Below, piece after piece: positions 1 to 21,867 of a stretch of DNA of 64,000 nt. The notes under the pieces were generated by a model. The model saw nothing but the letters and a program-made list of their open reading frames with translations. It was not told the DNA's origin and did no database searches. Both the position numbers and the translations under genes were made by a program. Positions within the stretch are counted from its first letter, which is position 1, and each line of letters begins with the position of its first letter. This DNA comes from Glandiceps talaboti (lineage: Eukaryota; Hemichordata; Enteropneusta; Spengelidae). The stretch is taken from assembly GCF_964340395.1 (NCBI RefSeq), contig NC_135565.1, positions 12,734,242 to 12,798,241 on the forward strand, in the 5' to 3' direction.

Positions 1-538
1 CTTTGTGTGAATTCGTAAAAAGGGGAAATTCGGGTTATTTCTATTTATTTCTATAACTAACTTTATCAATTTATAATGCCAATTTGATGTAGAAACATGG
101 TTAATTTGCTTTATTTATCTCTATAGCCTTCGTATATTGTCATTTGATTTCGATTTTTTTAGTTCCGGGAATGAGTGCGTCTTCCTACATCTATAATATC
201 AATGTCATATTATGAATACAACATACAGAGACAAATTCAAATACAGGACAGTTATTGGCTTTCTCCATGAGTTTGGCGGCTTTGTGAATTCGCCAGTGCA
301 CAGGACGAAATCGTGGCAAATCGACGTTTACAGGATTTAAAGTCAAGGACTAGTCCAGATGGCATCTCTGGTGATTTTTACCTTTATTCAGCGAATCTAA
401 TTTTGTCTATTTAGGTAGTTAGGCTTAATAAAAAAGTGTGTGTTTCCGAGTACGCTCAATTTTAGAATAGGTAGGGGAGGTACATTTTTTATTTTATTGT
501 TTTATATGAAGTTTGGTCAGATGGTTTGATGGTGTCAG

Positions 539-753
<215 letters not shown>

Positions 754-1350
754 CAGTGTATACACGACAACTGAGCTGATCTTAGACATTGGTATACATT
801 TGTTTACAGTTACCACAAGAGCTTATTATATTTTGGATACGATCGATGCACTGACTAACTAAATATAACCACATTTCTAAATTTACTAGTGTGGAGTAGT
901 ATAAAATAGGAAGAGATGAACTGTGAATACACATTACTTCTTTTCCCCTACTTTACTTTCTTCAACAGATAAAATGTTTTAGTTATCTTAGAAAATCTGA
1001 GATTGATTTTTTTAAAAATGATATGCCTGCTACCCTCCCTTCATTTTTAATGTCTGTCTTGGTGTATACGCGATAACTAAAAATCAACAGCCAGAATGTA
1101 ACAACATTTGGTGCACAAAAAGCTGATTATATATAGGAATAGTAAATCTATTAGCTCTTTGGCCAGATTTCATCCTTCAGTTATGCCATAGGTATCGAAG
1201 AAGGAGTGCTACAGAGCATCGACCCATACATATGTAATATAATTGTGTGATGGACAGGATGAATGTACTTTCTTGCAATATGTTCATTCTAGTATAATAA
1301 TGATGAAAAGAAGAAAAATACATCCAAATAGAATTCGTAGAATTCAATGT

Positions 1351-1356
1351 TTTAAT
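1351..1356 (-). terminator. Candidate poly(A) signal ATTAAA for the CUB/mucin gene
   Basis: On the minus strand this reads ATTAAA, about 190 bp after the predicted stop codon. It is placed by position only; no cleavage site can be confirmed. Confidence 0.3.
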
Positions 1357-1541
1357 AAGTTCACAAGACTGATGAGAACAAACAATCCTAAACTTCTGAC
1401 GTCATGATAGATTGGGATTCAATGCGTTTAGAGAGCTTACAAGTGAATTAGTTAATTTTCAATTGTACTATAAAGCTTATAAGTGACATGTACTGTTTTT
1501 GTGTCTGTATTATTTTCAGTTGTTTCTTGAATTGAAACACT

Positions 1542-9985
<8,444 letters not shown>

Positions 9986-12769
9986 ATGTTTTCAACGATG
10001 AAACACACGATCGCTCTGAGAGGGATGTTTGATTCTTTTACTAAACAGGTAATGTGTCAACCGCTTTTGTCTCACACGATCATGCACACGTCATCATCGT
10101 TCACTACTCTCTGACTAAGACCGTGGCACTTGCGAATTGTAGGACAAAGCAAGGTTTTCTACCTCTCTAGCTAGTCTTAGGCAAGGTTCAGTGTTTAAAA
10201 ACGTGGATCACACACACATCATCCACTGTACAATATGGACCATTCAATCAATCACGCGATCCTTGTCTTAAAACTGGGACATTGTCCGACAAAACTGGGC
10301 TGGGAGGGACACACATACACAGTGCAAGGACGGTACACGTGTGTACATGTAATCAGCTTAGCGGCGGCCGATCTAATCATGCGCTAGTTCTGCTTGCATA
10401 CGGAGTCATTCGGGATTCGATTCTGACAACTCTGTCCCCCCCAGACCGTACCCGTGCGCCGTCTGCAAGCAGGACTACTACTAGTGGTATTACATCATGC
10501 GCGACGTTGAAAAAAAAATATCCACGTGTGATTCGGTGTATGTTCCTGTTACATTGATTAGCCATTTACTCGTCTCAGGAAATACGTAGTTTGAAATGCA
10601 TTGTATCCCTTTCGAGGAAATTACAATTTCATAAGTCTTTGTTTGGACTGGTATTGAAGGCTTTGGATCCGGGTTTTTGATCCAAACAATCCCTGTCGAA
10701 TATTCGACCCATTGATATTGTTATTACTTATCAAGTAGGTTATTCAAGTTCGATGACCTCTCTGCAAGACACCGTAAAATGTACCATTTGACAGTAAAGA
10801 AAATACCCGTTAAAATTTGATATTTTTAAATTTCTTATTAGGACTGACTAAACTAGGCACGCTAAACAGGTCCACGGTGTTCGTTTTAGAACGTGTACAA
10901 TATTTGGGCAGATTGTGATCTTCGTGATAGGGGATGGCGATGCTTGGTCCGTCCAGGTTCCATTATGATTATTTACCTTCAGAAATGAACCCTGGACTTT
11001 GCACGCCCTTGCTTTATTTATAGTTACAGTAAGACTACGAAAAGTACTGTCATGATAAAGACTGGACTGTACAGTATGGGTTGTTCTCCAGGTCCTCACT
11101 TGTAATCTATAAAACAATATACATGTAGTATGGACTAGGTTCTTTGACTCATTGGAGGGATAATGGAATGGAGGGGGGGGGGGGGGGACTGATTGAATTT
11201 TTGAATTTGATTGATTCACTTGATATAGTTAGAATCTGTAACTCTTTCGAAATCAATCAATCACCAATCAATCAATTAATCAAATGATCGATAAATTAAT
11301 TAATCTATTCATTAAATAGTTGATTAATTACTATTTAAATCAGTGCTACCATAACTGATATAGTCCCAGACAGTGTTATGTAATCGTCAATAATAGCTGG
11401 CCATAAGTCCAGTTACATAATCCCAAACCTGAATGGATCTCTCAGGGCTCAAAATTACGATAAAGTAACGATAGTCCCATTTCCACAGACTGCCAATTCT
11501 TGTCATGGGGTTACCATAATTTGCAGCTGGTAGCCCACTAAGGCTATCACTGATTATGTGATGATTTAAAGGATGGAAAATTTATGGACATGGAAATGTC
11601 AACACATATATTTCCAAGTAGAGGAACTCTGTTTTCAGTTCTGGAATATGAGACTACTGGTCACTGTCCTTGGGCTACAATTTCCAATATTGGTAGCCAA
11701 CCTGGACTAACAAAGAAAAAAAGTTAATTTAGAGCCGTCTCTTTAGAAATATCTGATTGTGTTTATGTTTATATTCGTCTGCATACATTTAAAGAGAAAA
11801 TCATCAGGAGCAATTCCCAACACAATTTTTTTTTAAAACAGTAGATTTTTTTTTTAAACAGTAGATTTTTTTTTTAAATCTGAAGAATGGCAATAGTAAC
11901 AAATCTTAAGAAAGAATTTTGCATGATTGCTTTCAAATTGATGTAATTTTTTATAATTAAATGATATATATTTTAAAAATAAATAACAGAAGTCTAAAAT
12001 ACCTTGAAAGAGTACTTTATTCAAAACCTGGGGGAAAAACACAATGAAAAAGGATTCAACAATGAATATTCATGGTCTCTGGGTTCAAGGTGTCAAATAG
12101 ACAATTTTACATCCATTTTAGTGATACCCCTGATGATGTTGAAGAGATATCAGTGATAATTTGAATTCATTCTTCCAAAATATTATTTTTTTGATTATGA
12201 GTAGCAATTTTTATTTGAAATTAAAATAAAACATTTCATGATACCAGCTGTTTAGGTAATATTAATCCCATTGACATAGATACTATACACTGTTAAGTGT
12301 GGTCAAATATTTGCTGATTGTGCAAATAATTTAGCTTGGCCTACATGTAGTGCACGTTATCTTCCCTGGGCTATGTGATATGATTTTTTATAACCAGTCC
12401 TTTAGCATGTTATCTAAACAATGTTTTTTTTTTTTTTTAAAACGCAGGTCATTTATTTATTACTTTTTGTATTTCCCTCCTACCCTTTATATGGGTTTCT
12501 TAATGTGATAATGCAAAATTAATAGTCTAGTTACATGTGCGATCATCTTGATTATCACATCTGCATATCGGTGTGCCCTCTAAGCCAATTTGATGTGTCA
12601 CTGACACAATTTCTAGTAACACACCAAAATAAAATTTGGTGTTCCCCTATCTCTTACTCTCAAGAATTGCCAGTTTTTATCATTTTGACTCACAATAACA
12701 ACATTTTGTTATCATTAGAGGGCACACATACTGCTGCCCATTCGTATGTCTCATACACACACAGACACA

Positions 12770-12810
<41 letters not shown>

Positions 12811-13176
12811 AGACACAGACACACACATACACGCACACACAGATACACAGACAGACAGACACATGCAGACGCAGACATCTTTTTACTTGAAATATGTAGT
12901 GTTAAAATATGTATAATAGCCGAAGAATTCCTAATTATACATTTTACCAATTGTAGTGTCCTAGTCATAATTACATGTGAAATAAATCATGTGTAATGAA
13001 TATCTTTATATAAAACATTTCATGATACCAGCTGTTTAGGTAATATTAATCCCACTGACATAGATACTATACACTGTTAAGTGTGGTCAAATATTGCTGA
13101 TTGTGCAAATAATTTAGCTTGGCCTACATGTAGTGCATGTTATCTTCCCTGAATTCCCTTCATTACACATGATTTA

Positions 13177-13258
<82 letters not shown>

Positions 13259-14749
13259 TCACACACATGATATTTGTAAAAAAAAAATGAAGTAAAAATA
13301 TATCTGCAGCAATGTAAAAATCCTAAGTGTGCCAGTACGTTTAACATAATACACACCAACATATCTAAACATAGTGATCTGATGTATATTAACATATGGA
13401 AGTGTGACCCAATTACCCAGTTGTACATAACACCACACTAATATTAACATATCTAAATGTAGTGACCTGACCAGCCTGCCCTCTAAGCCAATCTGATGCT
13501 CCGAAATTTATTGTTCCTCTAGTATCTCTTACTATGTGAGGACTCACAAGAAATCCCAGTATTTCTGACTCACAGCAACAAAATTTCATTAGAGGTCACA
13601 CTAAACTTGACCTATTTTTAAAGTGGGTCACCTGTGTAAGGGTCAATATATATATAATCTACATTTGATATCATCCGGACAAAGTCCATCAACTGTATAT
13701 AAATAAAAGAGGTACATGTAGATTACTCTGATTGTCAAATTATAAATATCATGATAACACTAAACAGACTACAAATGCAACAAGTAGAGCAGACACTGTT
13801 TAAGGGATGCCTCTGTGTTATCATTATTGTTTTTATCTCAACATGAAATCATCCTTGTGATCAGTCTCACTGACCTTGATAGTTCGTTCCATAGTGTAAA
13901 TTTGCAAGCTGCATGTACAATGAATTTCGCATGGCCAGTGTGAAAGAAATAGACATAACTTTTTTATTTTCAAGATAAACTCAATTGATAAAGCCCCTGT
14001 ATATTAACAATTCTACACTTCAATTCAAACAATCAAGGCCAAGTGTGGTATCTGATAACAGGAGGTTGTAAAATACAAGCCACCAATATCAAGACTGACT
14101 GTTACTAAGCACACTATTTTTATAGACAATGTTGCAATACAATGGATTGAACCTTAGACTGAGATTGAACACAAGACATCTATTTTACGACCTCTGGTAT
14201 CAGATACCACACTTGGCCGTTGATTGTGTGAATTGAACTGTCAGAAGAAGAGTGTAATTGTTTATATACAGGGGTCTTATCAATTGAATTTATCTTGAAA
14301 ATCACAGTTATATCTATTCCTTTCACACTGGTTATGTGAATTTCATTGTAAGACAAAATCTCCTGTACAGGGTTTTTGAACTAAATAATTGTAATCGGTA
14401 TAATCAGATCCGAAAGGATGGTTCTTTTTATTCTGTTTCTCGTGACCAAACAGATCTTATAGTTATATTTATAGAATCTCATCAAACGATACAGAAAAAA
14501 TAATGAAAGACGATGAATTCTGGCCCTATCAGAAAAAAAATGCAATATTTATACTGATGGTAAGACTAACACTACAAACTTGTATATCATGACGAAAAAA
14601 TGACTTTCTATCACTGACGTTTGAGACTTTTGTTAAAACAATTGATAGTTTCCTTCTTTTTTAATTATCATTTCTAAGATATTAATAATGGGGATTGACT
14701 CTTAAAAGTATGATATGAAATGAATTGAAATTATCCACAACATGTACAT

Positions 14750-14815
<66 letters not shown>

Positions 14816-14952
14816 ACACACACACACAGACACACACTTTTTTTCTCTTTTATGTGACTATTAAACTATGCCATCATTTTTAAGGCATCGCACTGAGATA
14901 TATGAAAATAGGATAAAGGTCTGGTTGTTTCCCTTAAAATATCATTGTTTAG

Positions 14953-15003
<51 letters not shown>

Positions 15004-16213
15004 AAAGAATTTGTTGTGGTCAGGACATTTTGTCAAAAGTGGTTCAACGATGTGAATTTTTTTTTATTGACAAACCTGTCACTCAATCTACTATTTATGG
15101 CAGTTGCTGTTCTTTTTATTTAGTACTTTTGAAGTGTGTGTGTGTGTGTGTGGGGGGGGGGGGGGGCAGATGAAATTTGTGTGTTTAAGATTAGCTCTGC
15201 AGTTGTCTTCACTGAAGCAGCAATTAATGAAGGGATGGTTATTTTGTGTTTTCACCTGGATCTGCATGGGCTGGACAAACACGTAAAATATATACCAAAC
15301 TCATGTATCTCAAAGTGTTCATTTTCTCATATTGATAATTTATTTTTTGCAGCCAGAAAAAGTTGGCCATATTGTGAGGGCATGCTCCATTATGACTCCA
15401 GCAAATGTCACTGCCAAGAAAATTGACGACAACCTACTCTTGAAGAAAAGTGAGGGAGAGGAGGCAAAATCTGGTGATAAAGAGGAGCTGTCCAAGCCAA
15501 TTGTGTTACTGTTCAGCTGGATGGCAGCAAAGCAGAAACATCTTGAAAGGTTTGCAGATTATTATCTCAACAGGGGCTGTGATGTACTGACCATCAAAAC
15601 AACACCGATGCAGTTACTCATTCCACGGAAAGGAACACAAGTCATCGCAGAAAATGTCGTTCAGTTTGTTCAACAGGAGGAATACCGAAATCGGCCATTG
15701 TTTGTTCATGCGTTTTCAGTCGGTGCGTATCTTTACTCCGAAGTGCTCATCAAAATGCAGAATATGATACAGCAGGAGAATACGATTCCACGAATCATTG
15801 GTCAGGTTTACGACAGCGCTGTTGATCTAGATGACATCCCAATTGGCTTATCAAAGGCCCTTGTGAAGAATCCCCTTCTGCAAGTCAGTTTTCAAAAATC
15901 GTTAGAACTATACCTACGCGCTACTCAAAAGATGACTCGCCAACACTACGTAAAGGCGTCCAAAACTTTTAAACATTCTCCGGTACCTGCACCAGCATTA
16001 TTTATCTACTCAAAAGCAGATCCTATCGGATCAGCGGAAATCAACGAGAAGGTAATAACATTTATGAGAAATGAGTTAGGGTATTCTATTGATGGAGTGT
16101 GCTTTGAGGATTCCCTTCATTGCAGTCACATGTACAAATATCCTAAGGATTATCTTGGTGCACTGAATAAGTTTCTGCAGAGATTTGAATACTTCAAACA
16201 AGATAGCAAGTAA
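9986..16213 (+). CDS. TMEM53/DUF829-family alpha/beta hydrolase-like protein (307 aa, 2 exons)
   Basis: Exon 1 is 9986-10048 (21 codons, ends ...FTKQ at GTAATG). Exon 2 is 15353-16213 (preceded by TTTTTTGCAG). Both borders are phase 0. The product matches the DUF829 family that includes vertebrate TMEM53 (277 aa in human), a nuclear-envelope protein. Visible landmarks: SKPIVLLFSWMAAKQKHLER, where the family has a P-IVLL-GW-G--DKHL-like motif; a nucleophile-elbow-like HAFSVGAY with Ser about 143; Asp about 244 in YSKADP; and His 277/280 in SLHCSHMYKYP. Together these look like an intact Ser-Asp-His triad of an alpha/beta hydrolase, although no substrate is known. Exon 1 is short and its start is supported mainly by phase and by GCC before the ATG. 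A small extra exon in the 5.3-kb intron cannot be excluded. Confidence 0.82.
12228..12371. repeat. Direct repeat copy 1 (about 145 bp)
   Basis: From AACATTTCATGATACC to TTATCTTCCCTG this segment is nearly identical to 13012-13152 in the same orientation, differing at only a few positions. Confidence 0.92.
12566..12738. mobile_element. MITE-like element with CCCTCTAA terminal inverted repeats, copy 1
   Basis: The left end has GTGTGCCCTCTAAGCC and the right end TTAGAGGGCACAC, reverse complements of each other. The interior (TCTCTTACT..., GACTCACAATAACAAC) is shared with 13476-13611 and 31945-32121. It is about 170 bp with no coding capacity, so a non-autonomous DNA transposon is the likely identity. 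Termini of the CAGTGTGCCC type are reminiscent of hAT elements, but I cannot show an 8-bp target duplication. Confidence 0.75.
12755..12868. repeat. (CA)n/(CAGA)n microsatellite
   Basis: Dinucleotide repeat with interspersed CAGACA units, between the two copies of the 145-bp direct repeat. Confidence 0.95.
12978..13178. mobile_element. Direct repeat copy 2 enclosed by a 19-bp inverted repeat
   Basis: The duplicated segment (13012-13152) is bounded by ATAAATCATGTGTAATGAA at the left and its reverse complement at the right (13158-13176). Copy 1 lacks recognisable versions of these ends. The structure resembles a small non-autonomous element of about 200 bp that carries the shared segment. Confidence 0.6.
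13178..13257. repeat. (CA)n microsatellite
   Basis: About 80 bp of pure CA units directly abutting the right inverted repeat of the preceding element. Confidence 0.97.
13476..13611. mobile_element. MITE-like element with CCCTCTAA terminal inverted repeats, copy 2
   Basis: Starts CAGCCTGCCCTCTAAGCC and ends TTAGAGGTCACACT. The interior matches copy 1 but is shortened in the middle. Confidence 0.7.
13915..14352. repeat. Large imperfect inverted repeat (foldback element), about 440 bp
   Basis: The left arm 13915-14078 and right arm 14181-14352 are reverse complements over about 160 bp with scattered mismatches. For instance GGCCAAGTGTGGTATCTGAT on the left meets its complement near 14190-14215, and TTCAAGATAAA near 13970 pairs with TTTATCTTGAA near 14289. 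The spacer is about 100 bp. If transcribed in the intron, it would form long double-stranded RNA. Confidence 0.88.
14752..14836. repeat. (CA)n microsatellite
   Basis: CA units with two GACA interruptions, in the intron of the TMEM53-like gene. Confidence 0.96.
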
Positions 16214-16483
16214 TTCAACCTTTTTAATACCACTGACATACAAGCCAGTTTGTACATGTTCAAACTAAAAATAAGTTTCTGCAAAGATTTGAATACTTTA
16301 AGCAAGATAGTAAGTAATTCAGTCTTACAAATACCACATACAAGCCAGGTTGTACAATGTACATGTTCAAACTAAAAATAAGTTTCTACACAGATTTGAA
16401 TACTTCAAACAAGCTAGCAAGTAATTCAACTTTTTAATACCACATACAAGCCAGGTTGTACATGTTCAAACTAAAAATATGGG
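16166..16483 (+). repeat. Tandem triplication of the last codons, stop and 3' UTR start of the TMEM53-like gene
   Basis: Three units of about 105 bp begin at 16166, 16270 and 16377. The first contains the real end of the reading frame (NKFLQRFEYFKQDSK, stop). The second unit still encodes exactly the same 15 residues and stop, and the third differs by two residues. The extra copies lie behind the first stop and are untranslated. Confidence 0.93.
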
Positions 16484-17447
16484 TTTACACCATAGTCTTT
16501 TTATGTCATTAAAGTGGGGTTTATTAGTTTTCCCGATTTTTTGTAATTATGGTTGAGGAGCTGTAACTACGTCGTATATTTTCCCCAATAATATTTTTCT
16601 TCATTCAGTCAGAAAATACTCGGTTAGAGGTTTTGTCAAGTGATTTCCACGTCTCCTGCCATAATTTTTGGAGGGAATCCAGTTAAAGATATTTTGGAAT
16701 GCAGGTGTATTTTACCTACCTCTCGAATGCCCTGAACAAAAACATTGATACTTTGTACACTTGTGTGTATGTGAATATAGTTGTTGACACCATTATTTAG
16801 AACTTACCTTCAGTGTGTGCTTTATCATATTGTATCTTTGCCAGTGTTACTTTGTGCAATCCAAACTGGTTCCACATACATAGAGATGGAACATTTAGAA
16901 TTGTGTTTTGTCATGTATAACTTGTGTCTTGGCTATTTACCATTGTTTTACATAAATATAGTGTTTTTGCTGAGATTGGGGAATCCTGGTAACAGAATGG
17001 GAGAGAGAGGGGTAAAAATGGCAGTGTTTCCCCATAGATGGTCTATATGGTAATTTTGTTTTTGGAATGCAGGTAAAATGACATGGGAACGCTGGTAGAT
17101 TTTACCTGCTTTAACCACTCTTAGCAAAACACTGATAGTGTTGTAAATGAGAAGAACATTGCAACCATTTAGTAACTTTTTGCAGGTATATAAGACCCTA
17201 AGTAAACCATAAGTGAGACTGAGTCTGAGACTCTCATTTTGAAGAAAGTCCAAAACATCACTTCTCCTGTATTTGGGGTCTTGCCTATCTCCTTTTTTGT
17301 GCTGTTTGGTGATTCAGTCGGAAAAAAATTCCCCTTTGTGGTAATTGCCTGTAATACAACTGTAAACAGTGACCCTATCATGATGAAGTCAGCTATCACA
17401 ACATTTCAACTTTAAGAATTGACATTTATTTTTTTTGACACTTCCCA

Positions 17448-17453
17448 AATAAA
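17448..17453 (+). terminator. Candidate poly(A) signal AATAAA for the TMEM53-like gene
   Basis: First canonical hexamer seen on the plus strand downstream of the stop codon, about 1.2 kb away. No transcript evidence is available. Confidence 0.3.
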
Positions 17454-18435
17454 GTACAAAATATTATACTTATTAGCTGTAGATCATGGTTTGATAAAGT
17501 TAATTGTGAAACTCTGATATGAAGCTTCATTTTTCACACAAAAATGTGAATTAAAAATGAATACATGTACTCAGTATCATGTGAGTAAATTTAGATCGAC
17601 TTTCAAAATTTGTAGGTCGATGGATTTGGTAGAATGTTTTATAGAACTCTTTACAGTACATGGCAGAACTAGTTCACAACCCATACAACAATACCATTGG
17701 ACCTGGATGCAATTTGACCTTGCATTGAAAACCTGACGAGCGAAGACAACAGTCATGCAGGCCGATTGTTTGGTATGAATGTGCCACTCTTAGTTTTTAA
17801 AAACACAATATCCAAGGACAGAACTAGTGTGGGTCCATTGTTCTGTTATAAGTTTTGGGTTATAAATAAAATGATAAGGAAAATGGTAGATACCCTATAC
17901 GATCTATGGGAAAACATGATCTGCATAGTTGTAGATGATCTGCATAAAATGACCTAACACCAAGCCTTGCTGTCAATGACTCATTTACATACAAATGAAA
18001 TGGACTTTAAATGCTCTATTCATTAGAGTATGATGCGTGTAAACAATTAATGAAAACGTGACCATTAAGTTCTAAATGTATCTGGTAATTGCCATGTCCC
18101 AACTTTTTGATTTAAAATTGATTTCAAATATTAAAATTTGAGACAAAACTAAACCAGTGATCCCAACATGATGAAATATGGATATTGTTCGATGTACTGT
18201 CATCAATCTGCCCCAACATACCCAAATATAAAATAAATCTGATTTAATGTGAAATAAATGCCTTTAAAAGTACCTAAATTCTGTCAGGTGATAATTTATA
18301 TGTATTAATTAGTTAAACTGTACAGTGCTTTGTGCAGGTATTCTATTGTGAATACAACCATAGTTTTGTTCATCTACCACCTAATTAGCATATACAGTTA
18401 TACCTATAAAATCAAAATGAGTGCATATACTGTAC

Positions 18436-18975
18436 ACGAATTTCATCTACTGTAGATCTACAAAAGACGAAACAAAACCTATTGACACGTCATCTACCAA
18501 GTTTTCAAGTCACAGCTCATGACAGATTCTTTGCATTAGCAGTTCAAGTGCAACTTTCTCGACTTGGTAAGCCAGCAAGTCGGGTGTCATAAAAATTGTT
18601 TGCATCTCTAAAGCTATTTGCAATGTCACTGATAATGGGTCGTAAAACTGATAACAACTGATATAACATTAGGGGCTTCACACTTAGATATTGAGCTTAG
18701 CTTTGCCTGATGTGTTATGTAATAGTGCTTTATCACATTTGTAAATATTGCCAACAAACATTATTCTGTGATAAGAAAGATAAGAAACCCCACTTCCTTA
18801 GCTAATGGCTTGATTCTGTAATGTTGATGTACAAAAATATCCACCATTGACAAAGTTTTGTCTACAGTAGATCTACAATAGACGACACCTATTAACACCT
18901 CATCTACCAAGTTTTCAAGTGACAGCTTCATCTACAAAAATATCCACTGTTGACAAAATTTCATCTACTGTAGAT
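18436..18975. repeat. Diverged repeat pair with CTACTGTAGATCTAC palindromic cores
   Basis: The segment at about 18442-18525 (TCTACTGTAGATCTACAA, then CATCTACCAAGTTTTCAAGT) recurs at 18858-18930 and partly at 18957-18977. The CTACTGTAGAT core is palindromic. Probably remnants of a small dispersed element. Confidence 0.6.
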
Positions 18976-20469
18976 GAGATTCCATGAAAGTTCATAAATG
19001 CATCTATATCTCAATTATAATATTTTGTAATAATATATTAGAAAAAGTTATTGTTAATAATCTCCATAATCATATTTTTTTGACATATTTATATCGATGT
19101 AATATAAGATATAAAAGTTCAATATATACATTTTATCATGCTACATGTAAGTTTTAAAAAAAATCCGAAAAACTTCAGTAAAATAAACAAAACATGAAAA
19201 CTCAATGATTATTGAGAGCACCTTACCTCATGTGGATTTTTTCAAACCAATTATAATTAATTCGCTTCTTGACTAATTAGTTAATTTACTTTTGCCTCCT
19301 TTACAGCTAAAATGATGTTGGCTTGGTGTTTCACTCATGGGACATTACATTTGACACCTTGAACACTGATAAACATTGCTATTCTTTCACACTGCAGTAA
19401 AACAGGCTTCTAAAGAAAACATTACACATGGACTCAATAAATTGCAAAATATTAATAAATGTGTAAAAAGGTTGTTATTGTACGTACAATAAGAAACTTT
19501 TAGCATTTTGTGATGTCATGAGTTTCAAACACAGACTTGGTCAATGTTCTTTCACATTCATTTTTCAAGTAGGAAGCCATGATATACTTATTGTATACCA
19601 AAATAAATGCCACATCCTCATCCATATGGTCACTGTAATCACTGGTACATATGTAAATGTAAACTTATCATTGAAAAAACACATCACCAACAATTCTGAA
19701 AAGTTGCAAATTGAATCTCTCAACATAGATACAGAATGTATTTAGACGGAGAATGACTGGTATATCTATTCAGGCCTTGTGTATTGAACAGTGCCATTTT
19801 TTGAATGTTTACAAATATAATTATATTTTATGGTTTGATAAATAGTTATGTCAAACAGCCTTTGATACTGCACTATGTTTTTAACGCACACTGCAAATTT
19901 AAATTTTTTTAAAGATGAGTGGAGTTACATATCTTCAATGTTGTGTAGTGTACTGTCAGTGAATATGATGAGGAGATTATATTGTTCATGGTTCCAAGAA
20001 TTAATAGGACAGTAAAATATAGTTACTTTGGAACGGTAAATTTGGAAATGAATGCGATCTTTCATTCCATCTGCTGCAGACCTTGATCACACAATGGCTT
20101 AATTAAAATATTCAGTATTAATGTCTTACCATAAATAATTATTCACTGTAACATGTTTCATTTTCGAATTGAGATTATTGTGCTATTTTGGGAGAGAAAC
20201 AATTATTGCTGAATAATTAATTTAAATCATTGTATTATCAAGCTTGCAAGGTCAGTAGTAGACTAATGAAAACATCACATTCATTTCTTATTTACCAGTC
20301 CAAAAATAAGCCTCTTTTGTAAATCCACAACTTTATATAGTGCACTGTCACATCAGAAGCTCATTATTATTCGTATATGTAAATTAGAATTTATCTGATA
20401 TTCAGATTTGCTGATTATCACTTTTCATTGGTTCATAATGAGTTGTCTCATTGGGCATTATAGATACGG

Positions 20470-20771
20470 TACTACTATGGAAATCAAGCTATCGGCAAAC
20501 TAAGATATACACAAACTCAGAACAGTGTTGCAATATTTTTGTATATAAGCTATCGATGGATGTCGATGCAATTACACTGACAGAAGGGTGTCTTCTCTGA
20601 TAGCAAGTTATCTTCAAATGGCTGCACTCTTTTTGACACTGTTTTGATTACAGGGTAATATCCACATATATATATCCACACCACTAAGTCTATCTTCCAC
20701 TGGTATAATCTACCACATGCAAACAACATCCATATGTCTTAGTTTGTTGATACCTTGCTTTCCATAGTAGT
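20470..20771. mobile_element. MITE-like element with 40-bp terminal inverted repeats
   Basis: The left end TACTACTATGGAAATCAAGC (20470 on) pairs with the right end ending CTTTCCATAGTAGTA (to 20771). The match continues inward through CAAACTAAGA and TCTTAGTTTG. The 300-bp body has no coding frame. Bounded inverted repeats of this size are typical of non-autonomous DNA transposons. Confidence 0.75.
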
Positions 20772-21867
20772 ATTAACTCTACTTTACTTTTATGGTTAAT
20801 AAGTAACAATGGAATAATAAAATTCTGGTTTTCATTTTTTGCCAAATACATAAAAAAAATGTACGCACATTTGTGGAGATCTTTCTTTTCTATAAAATGA
20901 ATTACAAATACTGTCTTTCAAATTAAACTTCCAACATCGACTCAAGAATTCTGTGACTTGGGCCTAAACAAATAGTTAGGATGTGCTACGAAGTTGAAGA
21001 AATAAAAACAAAAGAATTTCTGCAAATTATATAGATGGCGATGTGATTTTTATTTTTGAAGAATATCTATCAATGATATGATAATAGAGAGAATTATAGA
21101 ATTGTTATTCATATTTGATGATAAATTGACAACTGAAATAATGTAATGAAGTTCTTTCTTTGTAAAGCCTATTGTGTACAATCTCTGAGATTTGGCAATT
21201 TTGTTATCTGTCATTTGCTGGTATGTCCAGTCAAGTCTGATAGCCAAGTCTCTAGGCAACCTACTTAGCAATCCTTAACAAGAACGCTGGAGTGGAACCA
21301 ATGTAGTCTGCAAGATACGTGTGATGCCATTCATAACAGCTAGCACTCAAACGGCTGACTGATGTTTGAGGGCGCCCCGTCATGACATACCCTACAGACT
21401 AGGGTAGACATTACCTTCTTAACACCATAATTCTAAATAAATTGTATTTTCAGTTTTTCTTTTTACCAGATTAGTTGCTGTAATTTACAGCAGAAATTCT
21501 TGATTTCTCACTACAGCAAACAGTGGTACAAATATGATGCAATAAATTTGGTTTACAGCATACGTCAAGTTTTTGTATCTCTGCTATTTTTCTCACACAT
21601 ACAAAACTTGATCTGTCATGATTTTGTAACTGATACAGGAGTAATACATGGCATCACACAGCAAGGGAGCATCTATTGTTCAGAATTGATCAGATTAACT
21701 ACAGGATTGTTCATTTTTAGGTAAAGAGCATTTGAAATATTTTGATCACTATGACAGGGTCAGTGACATTTTATGTAATGTATGGTATGTTACTGTGTGT
21801 ATATAATGCAATTAGATGTTATTAAAGTGTACTTTACTTTCATCTTTATCAAATCCAGTCTTGTGTT

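Larger units (their letters stand above)
10049..15352 (+). other. Large intron 1 of the TMEM53-like gene, rich in mobile-element remnants
   Basis: A 5.3-kb intron without supported coding sequence. It contains MITE-like copies, a 145-bp segment present twice, a 440-bp foldback, several CA microsatellites, and a C-run followed by an A-run at about 14954-14993. A TG/G tract at 15137-15167 lies just upstream of exon 2. Confidence 0.75.

Noticed and set aside
19518-19745. 75-aa plus-strand ORF, and similar 60-100 aa ORFs at 4915, 5247, 21500, 26249, 27348 and 43717
   Set aside because: AT-rich, no domain, no splice partners and no neighbouring signals; expected by chance in this base composition.
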